From assembly GCA_013376995.1 (NCBI GenBank), contig JACAAZ010000011.1, positions 69,332 through 133,331 on the forward strand: a stretch of 64,000 bases of DNA, written 5' to 3'. Position 1 is the first letter of the stretch. The number at the start of each line of letters is the position of its first letter. The notes beneath the pieces are model-generated. The model worked only from the letters and a program-made list of their open reading frames with translations. It ran no database searches and was not told the origin of the DNA. Below, piece by piece: positions 17,663-26,464 of the stretch. The translations under genes and the position numbers were made by a program. The DNA comes from Bacteroidota bacterium (GTDB lineage Bacteria; Bacteroidota; Bacteroidia; Bacteroidales; UBA4417).

Positions 17663-18820
17663 ATGCCACATTATCAGAAGTTGGGATTGATTCCGGCAAA
17701 ACGTCATATCCAGTTTAATAAACCTGGAGGAGGATTGTATTCTGAGCAATTATTGTCGACAGAAGGCTTTTCAGATGCCTATTCTCTAACCTACCATCTC
17801 TATCCGCCAACCATGGTACTCTCGATTGATGAGCCCTATTCGGTAGCACCGGAGATTTCGCTTGAGAAAAATATGCAGAACCGAAGTTTCCAGGGATTTT
17901 CGGCGAATCCGGCCGATGATTTTTTGGTAAGCAGGGTGCCGTTGCTGGTTAACAACGATGTTCATATTTCAGTTGCTTCGCCTCGCAAATCGATGGATAG
18001 TTATTTCTACAAGAATTCATCTGCTGATGAACTCCTCTTTATCCATGAAGGCTCTGGGACAATTAATACGATGTTTGGCAAACTGCGGTTTTCCTATGGC
18101 GATCATGTGGTTATTCCACGTGGAGTTACCTATTCCATCAATTTTATAACAGCAGAGAACCGGATTTTAATTGTTGAATCTTTCAGCCCTTTCCGTTTCC
18201 CAAAGCGTTATGTTAACCGTTTCGGGCAATTGCTGGAACATGCACCCTTTTGCGAAAGGGATATTCGGACTCCATCGGATCTTGAAACTATTGATGCCAA
18301 AGGGGATTTTAAAATCCTGATAAAAAAGGATGGGTTTATATATCCATATCATTATGCTACGCATCCGTTCGACGTGGTAGGCTGGGATGGATTTCATTAC
18401 CCATATGCTTTTTCTATCCATGATTTCGAGCCAATAACAGGTAGAATACATCAACCGCCTCCGGTGCACCAGACCTTTGAAGCCAATAACTTCGTGATGT
18501 GTGCATTTGTTCCGCGTCTCTATGATTATCATCCAGGGGCAATTCCTGTTCCCTACAACCATAGCAATGTTGATTCGGATGAAGTCCTCTATTATGTGGA
18601 TGGGGAATTTATGAGCCGCAAGAATGTGAAAAGAGGACAACTTACGCTACATCCTATTGGAATTCCTCACGGACCCCACCCCGGAACAGTAGAGAGAAGT
18701 CTTGGCGCAAAGGAAACATTGGAACTGGCAGTAATGATCGATACTTTCAAACCATTGATGATCACTAAACAAGCGATGGAGATTGAGGACCAGGAGTATT
18801 TTAAATCCTGGGTTGAATAG
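17663..18820 (+). CDS. hmgA: Homogentisate 1,2-dioxygenase
   Basis: 385 residues, the short bacterial form. It begins MPHYQKLGLIPAKRHIQF; cupin-type features include ELLFIHEGSGTINTMFG and HVVIPRGVTYSINF. The Fe(II) ligands are expected in YNHSNVDSDEVLYYVDGEF and the later HPIGIPHGPHPG, both present. It opens the ring of homogentisate to maleylacetoacetate. It is the first of four same-strand genes (hmgA, hppD, fahA, flavin reductase); the hmgA-hppD gap contains two heptamer arrays. Confidence 0.94.
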   Translation: MPHYQKLGLIPAKRHIQFNKPGGGLYSEQLLSTEGFSDAYSLTYHLYPPTMVLSIDEPYSVAPEISLEKNMQNRSFQGFSANPADDFLVSRVPLLVNNDVHISVASPRKSMDSYFYKNSSADELLFIHEGSGTINTMFGKLRFSYGDHVVIPRGVTYSINFITAENRILIVESFSPFRFPKRYVNRFGQLLEHAPFCERDIRTPSDLETIDAKGDFKILIKKDGFIYPYHYATHPFDVVGWDGFHYPYAFSIHDFEPITGRIHQPPPVHQTFEANNFVMCAFVPRLYDYHPGAIPVPYNHSNVDSDEVLYYVDGEFMSRKNVKRGQLTLHPIGIPHGPHPGTVERSLGAKETLELAVMIDTFKPLMITKQAMEIEDQEYFKSWVE

Positions 18821-18834
18821 AGAGGGAAAATGAA

Positions 18835-18869
18835 GGATTGCAAATTGCAAATTGCAAATTTCAAAATAG
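18835..18869. repeat. Heptamer array, AAATTGC family (5 units)
   Basis: GGATTGC, AAATTGC twice, AAATTTC and AAAATAG in strict 7-base register, 14 bp after the hmgA stop. Confidence 0.75.
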
Positions 18870-18955
18870 GAAGCATTAATCAATGAACATGATAAATTTC
18901 AAAATGCAAATAATTGGGGAGATTGAATGCTTAAAATTTGAGTAGTCAGTTTTTT

Positions 18956-19049
18956 CATTTCATATTTCCCATTTCAATTTCCCTTAGATCATTTGCATTT
19001 TACACTTTGCACTTTAGCTTTTTTCTTTTGCCTTTTATCTTTTGTCTTC
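18956..19049. repeat. Mixed heptamer array before hppD (13 units)
   Basis: Thirteen words in one register: CATTTCA, TATTTCC, CATTTCA, ATTTCCC, TTAGATC, ATTTGCA, TTTTACA, CTTTGCA, CTTTAGC, TTTTTTC, TTTTGCC, TTTTATC, TTTTGTC. The word family shifts from ATTTC-like to TTTTGNN (the complement of the AAAAGNN family) without losing phase. It ends 35 bp before the hppD ATG. Confidence 0.8.
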
Positions 19050-19084
19050 AAAAAAAATAAACCAGAAATAACAACCATAAACCA

Positions 19085-20179
19085 ATGACAACTGATTTTC
19101 TTCCAATAAATGGAACTGACTACGTTGAGTTTTATGTGGGCAATGCCAAACAAGCAGCTCATTATTACCAGACTGCATTCGGATTTCAACCCCTGGCATA
19201 TGCCGGGCTTGAAACCGGGCTTACAGACCGAACCTCCTATGTTTTGCAGCAGGGTAAAATTCGATTTATGTTCACGACAGCGCTAACTCCAGACTCACTT
19301 GTTGGAGAACATGTAAAACAGCATGGTGACGGGGTCAAAGTGGTTGCTTTATGGGTGGATGATGCCCGTTCAGCTTATAACGAAACTGTGAAGAGGGGTG
19401 CAAAATCCTATTTTGAGCCTATGGTTTCGAAGGATGATTCAGGTGAGGTAATGTTGTCGGGGATACATATTTATGGAGATACTGTTCACATTTTTGTCGA
19501 AAGGAAAAACTACAAGGGGACCTTCCTTCCCGGTTTTATTCCCTGGGAACCTGAATACAAGCCTTCGGAAGTGGGATTGAAATATGTTGATCATATGGTA
19601 GGTAATGTTGACTGGGGACAAATGAATACCTGGGTGGATTTTTATGCCAATGTAATGGGATTCAAACAGTTGATCTCTTTTGATGATAGTGATATATCAA
19701 CTGAATATACTGCCCTTATGAGTAAAGTAATGTCAAATAACAACGGTTTTATCAAATTTCCTATCAATGAGCCTGCCAAGGGAAAGAAGAAGTCACAAAT
19801 CGAAGAATATGTTGATTTCTACCATGGGTCAGGGGTTCAGCATGTTGCAATGGCAACTGATAACATCATTGAAACGGTTAGCGCTTTGCGTGCCCGTGGG
19901 GTAGAATTTCTTACTGTGCCTGATTCCTATTATGATACAGTTATCGAGAGAGTTGGATTGATTGCCGAGGACATAAATGAACTGAAGGCAAGAGGGGTTC
20001 TGATTGACAGGGATGATGAAGGTTACCTCCTCCAGTTATTTACCAAACCCGTTGAGGATCGTCCTACCGTTTTTTATGAAATCATTCAGCGGAAGGGTGC
20101 AAAATCTTTTGGGAAAGGCAATTTCAAAGCGCTCTTCGAAAGTATTGAACGTGAGCAGGAAAGAAGGAATACACTCTAG
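19085..20179 (+). CDS. hppD: 4-hydroxyphenylpyruvate dioxygenase
   Basis: 364 residues in two vicinal-oxygen-chelate halves. The Fe(II) ligands are expected in YVDHMVGNVD, SGVQHVAMATDN and the Glu of VFYEIIQRKGAKSFG, all visible; the C-terminal FGKGNFKALFESIEREQ is the family's closing helix. It converts 4-hydroxyphenylpyruvate to homogentisate. It sits between hmgA and fahA, giving consecutive steps of tyrosine degradation. The ATG at 19085 gives the full N-terminal half (FLPINGTDYVEFYVGNAKQA). Confidence 0.95.
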   Translation: MTTDFLPINGTDYVEFYVGNAKQAAHYYQTAFGFQPLAYAGLETGLTDRTSYVLQQGKIRFMFTTALTPDSLVGEHVKQHGDGVKVVALWVDDARSAYNETVKRGAKSYFEPMVSKDDSGEVMLSGIHIYGDTVHIFVERKNYKGTFLPGFIPWEPEYKPSEVGLKYVDHMVGNVDWGQMNTWVDFYANVMGFKQLISFDDSDISTEYTALMSKVMSNNNGFIKFPINEPAKGKKKSQIEEYVDFYHGSGVQHVAMATDNIIETVSALRARGVEFLTVPDSYYDTVIERVGLIAEDINELKARGVLIDRDDEGYLLQLFTKPVEDRPTVFYEIIQRKGAKSFGKGNFKALFESIEREQERRNTL

Positions 20180-20214
20180 ATTTTAAGTACTTATTTGATG
20201 ACTGAGTTTCTGTT

Positions 20215-21465
20215 ATGATAAAATCCTGGATTGAAATTAAGGAGAATAGTGATTTTTCAATGGAGAACATTCCTTTCGGAATAGGGAATATTCCTGGTTC
20301 AGGCCCAAAGGTATGCACCAGGATTGGGGATACATTGATTGATATTTCCATGCTTTCGAAACTTGGTTATTTTGATCAGCTTGGAAGGGATGAAGATGTT
20401 TTTGATAAAGAAGTTCTAAATCCTTTTATCGCTAAGGGCAAGTCTTTTACCTGTGGAGTCAGGACAATCATTTTTGAGTGTTTTATACATGGGGGTGCAT
20501 CCGAAAATGAATCTTCCCTGTTAAACGAACGAGCGCTTTATCCCGCAGATTCAATTGAAATGCTCATGCCATTGGATGTTGGCGACTATACTGATTTCTA
20601 TTCAAGCCGGGAACATGCAACCAATGTTGGTGTAATGTTCAGGGATCCTGAAAATGCACTTTTGCCCAATTGGCTTCATCTTCCTGTAGGTTACCATGGC
20701 CGGGCTTCGTCTATTATAGTTTCAGGTGCATCCATTCATCGTCCTAAAGGCCAGATAAAACCAGCTGACAGCCCCTTGCCGGTCTTCGGGCCAACCCGAC
20801 AACTTGATTTTGAGCTGGAACTTGCATTTGTTGTTGGTAAAAATACAAGCCTGGGACAATCGGTTCCGGTTGCAGAAGCTGAAAGCTACATATTTGGATT
20901 GTTGCTTTTTAATGATTTGTCAGCCAGGGATATACAAGCTTGGGAGTACGTTCCGCTCGGGCCATTTCTTTCCAAGAATTTTGGATCTGTGGTTTCACCC
21001 TGGGTCGTAACAATGGATGCTCTGAAACCTTTCAGGGTTCCTGGCCCCATGCAGGAACCAGAAGTTCTTCCCTATCTTAGAACCGAGGGGGACAATAATA
21101 TTGATATCAATCTCGAAGTGTCTATCCAAGCCGCTGATCAGCCGGAGTTTACAGTCTGCAAATCCAACTTCCGTTATATGTATTGGAGTATGAGCCAGCA
21201 ACTAGCTCATCATACAGTGAACGGATGTAATATCAGGATAGGTGACCTGTATGCAAGTGGTACCATCAGTGGCCCGGAAGAAGGTAGTTTCGGAAGTATG
21301 CTTGAATTGACCTGGAGAGGGACCAGGCCTATTATTTTGCCTGATGGCTCTGAAAGAAAATTTATAGATGATGGTGACACCATAATCATCCGTGGACATT
21401 GCCACAAGGAAAATCTTCGGGTAGGCTTTGGAGAGGCAGTAGTAACTATACTCCCTTCCAATTAA
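20215..21465 (+). CDS. fahA: Fumarylacetoacetase
   Basis: 416 residues. Characteristic stretches are YTDFYSSREHATNVGVMFR (metal Asp and general-base His), LPVGYHGRASSIIVSG, LDFELELAFVVGK, and LLFNDLSARDIQAWEYVPLG, followed by SMLELTWRGTRP near the end. It cleaves fumarylacetoacetate into fumarate and acetoacetate, the last step of the pathway. It lies 35 bp after hppD and 13 bp before a flavin reductase gene, a tight operon. The preceding isomerase (maleylacetoacetate isomerase) is not in the window. Confidence 0.95.
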   Translation: MIKSWIEIKENSDFSMENIPFGIGNIPGSGPKVCTRIGDTLIDISMLSKLGYFDQLGRDEDVFDKEVLNPFIAKGKSFTCGVRTIIFECFIHGGASENESSLLNERALYPADSIEMLMPLDVGDYTDFYSSREHATNVGVMFRDPENALLPNWLHLPVGYHGRASSIIVSGASIHRPKGQIKPADSPLPVFGPTRQLDFELELAFVVGKNTSLGQSVPVAEAESYIFGLLLFNDLSARDIQAWEYVPLGPFLSKNFGSVVSPWVVTMDALKPFRVPGPMQEPEVLPYLRTEGDNNIDINLEVSIQAADQPEFTVCKSNFRYMYWSMSQQLAHHTVNGCNIRIGDLYASGTISGPEEGSFGSMLELTWRGTRPIILPDGSERKFIDDGDTIIIRGHCHKENLRVGFGEAVVTILPSN

Positions 21466-21478
21466 TTTTGATATATCT

Positions 21479-22381
21479 ATGAAGACAATTGATCCGCTAG
21501 CACTTCCTCCAAATCTGTTGCACCGGATGCTGCTGACTGCGATAGCACCTCGTCCCATCGCTTTTGCAAGCACCATCGATGCTCAAGGTTTGCCTAATCT
21601 GTCTCCATTTAGTTGTTTTAATGTCTTTGGAATTAATCCAACTACCCTGATATTTTCACCTTCAAGAGGGGGAAGAGATAACAGGCTTAAGGATACCTAT
21701 CTCAACATTAAAGAAATTCCGGAAGTTGTTATAAATACTGTAAGCTACAGCATGGTAGAACAGGCGAACCTTGCCAGTACCGAATATCCAAAGGGCATCA
21801 ATGAATTTGTTAAAGCTGGATTTACACCTATAGCGTCAGACAAGATTAGGCCATTCAGGGTAGGAGAATCGCCTGTGCAATTGGAATGTAAAGTGAGGCA
21901 GGTCATCGAAACCAGTGATAGGCCTGGCTCAGCAAACCTGGTCGTATGCGAAGTAGTCCTGATCCATGTTAATGAAAAACTGATGGATATAAAGGGTCAG
22001 CTTGATCCCCGAAAACTTGACCTGGTGGGCAGAATGGGGGTTGACTATTATGTGAGGGCTTCCGGTAAAGCATTATTCACTGTCGAGAAACCGGCAGAAA
22101 AACAAGGCATCGGTATCGATTCCCTTCCCGAAGAAGTGAGAATGAGCAATGTACTTACAGGCAATGATCTTGGAAAGTTAGGCAGCGTTATAATGCTTCC
22201 ATCAGCCCCGGAAGTCAATGAGGCTAAAAAAACTGCGACATACAAAAAACTTATCTCTGAAAACCCGGTGGACCGTGACAAGTTAATTGATTCTTCGCAT
22301 AGGATAGCCCGGGATATGATATCCAGGAATGAGGTTCATGAAGCCTTAAAGTTGCTGCTTGCGATAGCCAGGTACCAGTAA
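21479..22381 (+). CDS. Flavin reductase-like FMN-binding split-barrel protein
   Basis: 300 residues. The first 190 show the flavin-reductase-like split barrel: LLTAIAPRPIAFASTIDAQG, NLSPFSCFNVFGINPTTLIF, KEIPEVVINTVSYSMVEQ. The C-terminal extension of about 100 residues is helical with no recognised motif. Members bind FMN; some feed reduced flavin to monooxygenases, others have unknown partners. It is the last gene of the hmgA-hppD-fahA unit (13 bp after fahA), so a role in aromatic degradation is likely from context, but no partner oxygenase is encoded here. Confidence 0.85.
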   Translation: MKTIDPLALPPNLLHRMLLTAIAPRPIAFASTIDAQGLPNLSPFSCFNVFGINPTTLIFSPSRGGRDNRLKDTYLNIKEIPEVVINTVSYSMVEQANLASTEYPKGINEFVKAGFTPIASDKIRPFRVGESPVQLECKVRQVIETSDRPGSANLVVCEVVLIHVNEKLMDIKGQLDPRKLDLVGRMGVDYYVRASGKALFTVEKPAEKQGIGIDSLPEEVRMSNVLTGNDLGKLGSVIMLPSAPEVNEAKKTATYKKLISENPVDRDKLIDSSHRIARDMISRNEVHEALKLLLAIARYQ

Positions 22382-22444
22382 GCTGGTCAATTGTTAATGC
22401 TTTGATATAGGTTATTGGAGTTTAGACTATAAAACATTGGTTCA

Positions 22445-22852
22445 TTATTTCCAGTTCTGTTTTTGTGGAAAGATCCGGGATGCTATCCAGGCAAAAAAGC
22501 CAAGTACGATACCTGAAAACAGTCCGATTATTGGCCCGGAAACCAGCATAAGTATCCTCGGGTTGACAGGGATTTGTATTTGTGCCATCATGTTGGACTC
22601 TTCAGCATGGTTTGCAATATAAGAATCATATAGCAGGATATGAGCCGTAGTTATATAAACTGAGTTTACCAGGCTAATAACCAGACCATGGCTGAAAAAG
22701 CGTCCTCCACTCTTTTTTGCAATCAGGTATGCACACACCAGGAAGATCGCAAGCCAGAACAAAGGCTCAATATTGGAAGGAATCCAGTAAACTGTTGCAA
22801 TAGCCATTGCCAAACCAAAGAGGGAGAGTTGTAAGATCAGTTTTATGTTCAT
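22445..22852 (-). CDS. Hypothetical four-helix membrane protein
   Basis: 135 residues with about four hydrophobic segments: near 3-22, 30-45, 55-78 and 102-125 (LMLVSGPIIGLFSGIVLGFF). A Met/Gln-rich loop (ESNMMAQIQIPV) precedes the last helix. It resembles the small DUF4199-like membrane proteins of Bacteroidota in size and layout, but I cannot assign it. It is convergent with the flavin reductase (63-bp gap with no clear terminator) and about 195 bp downstream of the phenylalanine hydroxylase gene. Confidence 0.72.
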   Translation of the reverse strand: MNIKLILQLSLFGLAMAIATVYWIPSNIEPLFWLAIFLVCAYLIAKKSGGRFFSHGLVISLVNSVYITTAHILLYDSYIANHAEESNMMAQIQIPVNPRILMLVSGPIIGLFSGIVLGFFAWIASRIFPQKQNWK

Positions 22853-23046
22853 CTGAAGAGTGTTAATTAAATTGATATTGGTTAATGACTTAAGAGCAAA
22901 TAAATCGTGTTGGGAATTTGCATCCTGAAAAATCTAAATATTAGCTTTGATAGAATTGCGAGAGTGGAAAACTTAAGAAACCTTTTACATTTCTGACAGC
23001 TATGCAGAGTTTGTTGAGCGTTGGATAATAATTAAAAAGGTTCAAG

Positions 23047-24813
23047 TTATTCCTGTAACTGGATTTTATTCGTCAACAACTCTGTCTTCTCCAGTGCTAG
23101 TCCATCCTGGATAAGCTTTAACAGGGAACCATCCTGTATGGCTTTCAGCTTTAAAAAGCGGAGAATGTCTTCTCTTAGTTTCTTAAATTCAGGGTAAGGT
23201 TCAACCAATTCCTGCATCTCGAGTGCGAGCAGCCAATCCTGGGAATAATTTAACTTCAAATCCTCCAATATATCTTTAAGGATGCCTGGTTCAGGTGATC
23301 CTTCACGCATCATATTAACTGTTTCATAGTAAATATGTAATTTTCTTGTCTGCTGCGAATGGATCAGTTTATGCGTTTTCTCCTGCGGAACCGGGAATTC
23401 GAATTTGTATGCGGCCGGATCTGCCACACCGGAATAGCATGATACAATTTCAGAGCCAATTGCCATATCATATAGGCCCCACTGGGGGTTGAACAAGATT
23501 TCGTTCTGATAACTTACTGTGCAATCTGAAAAAGTAAAAAGAATGTTTCTACCATTCAGGCGAACTTTGGATCTTAAAACTCCTCTCACTTCAACACCAC
23601 TCTCAAAAATAAGCTCAACGTGATTTTCTTCCTCTATCCCGAGATTGCAAAGCTCACCTTCGGTGATCATTTCAACTGGTGTTTTAATGCCTTTTAATAG
23701 ACCTACAGGGGAGCCAAATCCCGTAGAATGATAATCAATGCCATGGCCGGGAATGACTTGCCCGGAAACGGATAGTATGACAGGTCCGCTGAAGTTGATA
23801 TACGAAGGTTGGTCATTGAATTCAATACATTTTGATAACATCCCTGAAACCTGTAAGCCGGAACTGTAACAAATTGTTGAGAGTGAATCCGACTTCAATG
23901 CTTTTTTAATTCCTGCTGAACCGCCTTTTCTCACAGCCATTGTAGATGCATATTCTTCAAGAACCGTATTCAAATGGTCGAAGTCTGGTGTAACAAAAAG
24001 TTGTGGTTGCTGGGTTGTGATATCGAAACTCATCAGCCTGGCATCGATGGAATAGGGTATCTTTTTTACTTGCGGTTGAAGGCAGTTATAGCTTTCGCCT
24101 ATAGATGAAAGGAGACCTGCGCCATAAATCCTGGGTTTTTCCAAATCGCCAATGAGGCCATACTCAACGGTCCACCAGTGTAAATTCCTGAGTAATGCCA
24201 TCTCAGATTGACATTCAACAGAAGGCATTAAGTGTTCAAGGTCCTCTTCGGCTTCTTCTATGCTTGAGGCAGATGAATACGGATCAGCTTTAAGGATGGA
24301 AAGATGCCTTATGGCTTCATAGATATGGTCATCAAAAGGAGTGGAAAATGCCATTGAACCCAATTTGCCGAAATTGCGCAAATAGCTGGCATACATTGGG
24401 TCGGCAATTATAGGAGCATGTCCTGCAGCTTCATGAATAATATCAGGGGCAGGTGTATACTGAATCTGATTAACGGGCCTGATGTCCGCAGCAATAACCA
24501 GTACATTGTAAGCCTGGAACTCCATGAATGCTGCTGGAGGGATGAAGCCATCCACAGCCACAGCAGCCCATCCGATCTCTTTAAGGATTCGGTTCATCCC
24601 ATACATATGAGGTATCCGGTCAATGCTGATACCGGTTTGCCTTAATCCTTCCAGGTAGGAAGAATGAGCTACATTAGGCAGAAACCGTACATTCTGTCTC
24701 ATGATATAACGCCATACTGCATGATCCTGAGCAGTATACTCATTATAAGGTTGCTCGATCACCAGGCTAAGAAGGTGCCCGGGTAAGCGGTCGAGTACTT
24801 CATTCATCTCCAT
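23047..24813 (-). CDS. phhA: Phenylalanine 4-monooxygenase with long C-terminal extension
   Basis: 588 residues, about twice the 260-300 residues of typical bacterial phenylalanine hydroxylases. Residues about 25-300 are the pterin-dependent aromatic amino acid hydroxylase core: TPAPDIIHEAAGHAPI with His127 and His132 as iron ligands, HWWTVEYGLIGD with the Glu ligand, and GAGLLSSIGES. From about 310 to 588 there is a second domain with beta-rich stretches (NFSGPVILSVSGQVIPGHG, VRGVLRSKVRLNGRNILF) that I do not recognise. It hydroxylates phenylalanine to tyrosine and so feeds the divergent tyrosine degradation genes. The start may be the second Met (MNEVLDRL). Confidence 0.92.
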   Translation of the reverse strand: MEMNEVLDRLPGHLLSLVIEQPYNEYTAQDHAVWRYIMRQNVRFLPNVAHSSYLEGLRQTGISIDRIPHMYGMNRILKEIGWAAVAVDGFIPPAAFMEFQAYNVLVIAADIRPVNQIQYTPAPDIIHEAAGHAPIIADPMYASYLRNFGKLGSMAFSTPFDDHIYEAIRHLSILKADPYSSASSIEEAEEDLEHLMPSVECQSEMALLRNLHWWTVEYGLIGDLEKPRIYGAGLLSSIGESYNCLQPQVKKIPYSIDARLMSFDITTQQPQLFVTPDFDHLNTVLEEYASTMAVRKGGSAGIKKALKSDSLSTICYSSGLQVSGMLSKCIEFNDQPSYINFSGPVILSVSGQVIPGHGIDYHSTGFGSPVGLLKGIKTPVEMITEGELCNLGIEEENHVELIFESGVEVRGVLRSKVRLNGRNILFTFSDCTVSYQNEILFNPQWGLYDMAIGSEIVSCYSGVADPAAYKFEFPVPQEKTHKLIHSQQTRKLHIYYETVNMMREGSPEPGILKDILEDLKLNYSQDWLLALEMQELVEPYPEFKKLREDILRFLKLKAIQDGSLLKLIQDGLALEKTELLTNKIQLQE

Positions 24814-24844
24814 GAGCTGTTCTTTTCAATAATAACAAATCAAT

Positions 24845-24852
24845 TACCTTTG
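24845..24852 (+). promoter_or_regulatory. Possible promoter -7 element before the GT2 gene
   Basis: TACCTTTG is an exact TAnnTTTG, 53 bp before the ATG at 24906, in the divergent region with phhA. The position expected for -33 reads CTTT, a partial match. Confidence 0.45.
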
Positions 24853-24905
24853 AAGTTCAATCTCCTTTATTTTTACGAATATAATAAACGCATTCATGAA
24901 TTTCA

Positions 24906-26150
24906 ATGCCTGACCCAATTCTTCATATAGCGCTTCCAGTTTTGGATGAAACCGCAACCATATCTGCGGTTTTGAATTGCCTTTTTCTCCAAACTGTCCA
25001 GGATTTCAGGTTATATGTATGTGTTAATCAGCCGGATGAATGGTGGAATGAACCATCAAAAAGGAGAATATGCCTTGAAAATGCATCCCTGCTGAATTTT
25101 CTGCATTCTTTAAAGGATGAACGCATCGTGATAATTGACAGGACTTCTCCAGGAAAAGGATGGCTTGGGAAAAATCACGGGATTGGCTGGGCAAGGAAAA
25201 CACTGATGGACAGGATATCGGAAGTGGCTGACAAAAAAGATATTATTGTCAGTATGGATGCTGATACCTCCTTTGATCCAGGGTTTCTTGAATCCATTCT
25301 TTCCAATGTACTGGTAAATCCGGAAGTAGTAGGCTATTCGATTCCTTACTATCACCGGATTACCGGGATAGAAGACCTGGACAGGGCAATGCTCCGGTAC
25401 GAGATATACATGAGGGCATATGCCATTAATCTTTGGAGGATCAAAAGCCCTTATTGTTTTACAGCTCTCGGCTCAGCAATCGCTGTTCCTGTATGGGCCT
25501 ACAGGGCAATTGGCGGACTCACCCCAAAGCTAAGCGGTGAAGATTTTTATTTCCTTCAGAAACTTGTTAAATTCGGAACAATCCTGCATTGGACAACAGA
25601 GCAGGTTTACCCGGCAGCCAGGCTGTCGGAGCGAGTTTACTTCGGGACAGGCCCGGCACTTATAAAAGGACTGGCAGGAAATTGGGAAAGTTACCCGATT
25701 TATAATGTGGAGTTCTTCAAGCCAATTTCGGAAGCTTACAAGCTCTTTCCCCGTCTATTTGAAAAGGATATTCCGACTCCCCTTGATGAATTCCTGGCTT
25801 GTCGTTCAGGAGGGCTTCCCTGGGCAGGAATAAGGAAGAATTCCAGGAGCAGGGAACAGTTCATAAGGGCTTGCCATGAAAAAATTGATGGCTTACGGAT
25901 CTTGCAATACCTAAAGGAAGTTGACAGGAAATATCCTGTTCCTGCGGAGTTATCAACCCTTGAATTGATTGCCGTAATAGCAGAAGAACAGGAAATTATA
26001 CCAGAGCTGGAAATCCTGCCTGATTTCACTTTCTCCGGATCTTCTGTAAAATGCCTGAACGCAATCCGCAATACTTTAGCGAGAGCTGAAATGAGTTTCC
26101 GGAAACGGCATTGGACCCAGGTAAGTGGTTTGAATGCTATTTTTAATTAA
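24906..26150 (+). CDS. Glycosyltransferase family 2 protein
   Basis: 414 residues. It opens with ILHIALPVLDETATISAVLN, a GT-A donor site of the GT2 type; IIVSMDADTSFDPGFLES provides the DxD metal motif and LSGEDFYFLQKLVKFG the later catalytic ED motif. No transmembrane segment is apparent, so it is probably cytosolic or peripheral. Sugar donor and acceptor are unknown. It is divergent from phhA (92 bp) and separated from miaA by a 313-bp repeat-filled gap; no polysaccharide cluster adjoins it, which is unusual for a GT2. Confidence 0.85.
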   Translation: MPDPILHIALPVLDETATISAVLNCLFLQTVQDFRLYVCVNQPDEWWNEPSKRRICLENASLLNFLHSLKDERIVIIDRTSPGKGWLGKNHGIGWARKTLMDRISEVADKKDIIVSMDADTSFDPGFLESILSNVLVNPEVVGYSIPYYHRITGIEDLDRAMLRYEIYMRAYAINLWRIKSPYCFTALGSAIAVPVWAYRAIGGLTPKLSGEDFYFLQKLVKFGTILHWTTEQVYPAARLSERVYFGTGPALIKGLAGNWESYPIYNVEFFKPISEAYKLFPRLFEKDIPTPLDEFLACRSGGLPWAGIRKNSRSREQFIRACHEKIDGLRILQYLKEVDRKYPVPAELSTLELIAVIAEEQEIIPELEILPDFTFSGSSVKCLNAIRNTLARAEMSFRKRHWTQVSGLNAIFN

Positions 26151-26196
26151 CCGGAACTTTGAAGGGAGGTGTTTGTTAATTGAGGGTGGAAGTTTA

Positions 26197-26273
26197 GGAA
26201 GATAAAAGGAAAAAGATAAAAGGAAAAATATAAAATATGGAAGCATTAGGCAGGAAGCAGGAAGCAGGAAAGT
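26197..26273. repeat. Heptamer array mixing AAAAGNN and GGAAGNN (11 units)
   Basis: Words in one register: GGAAGAT, AAAAGGA, AAAAGAT, AAAAGGA, AAAATAT twice, GGAAGCA, TTAGGCA, GGAAGCA twice, GGAAAGT. Both word families seen elsewhere occur here side by side in phase. It starts 46 bp after the GT2 stop. Confidence 0.85.
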
Positions 26274-26336
26274 GAAACTATGGTAGAGTAATTTAATAAT
26301 TTATAAGCTGGCTGCCATAAGGAAGCGCTTAACTTT

Positions 26337-26384
26337 AAAACGCCGAACCCTTGTAGCGTCCATCCTCAAGCTGGCGGTAGAATG
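26337..26384. repeat. AACGCCGAACCC element with half palindrome
   Basis: AAAACGCCGAACCC followed by AGCTGGCGG, the right half of the palindrome seen at 11174. The left half is degenerate (ATCCTCAAG). Confidence 0.7.
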
Positions 26385-26410
26385 CAAACCTAATATATCG
26401 AGTCCATTTA

Positions 26411-26464
26411 ACTAGTAACTAATAACCAATAACTCATATCCAATAACTAACTGCCAACTATCTC
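26411..26464. repeat. Heptamer array, ACCAATA family (about 8 units) ending at miaA
   Basis: ACTAGTA, ACTAATA, ACCAATA, ACTCATA, TCCAATA, ACTAACT, GCCAACT and most of ATCTCAT, in register, directly before the miaA ATG. The complement gives AGTTATT/GGTTATT words as at 62373. Confidence 0.75.
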
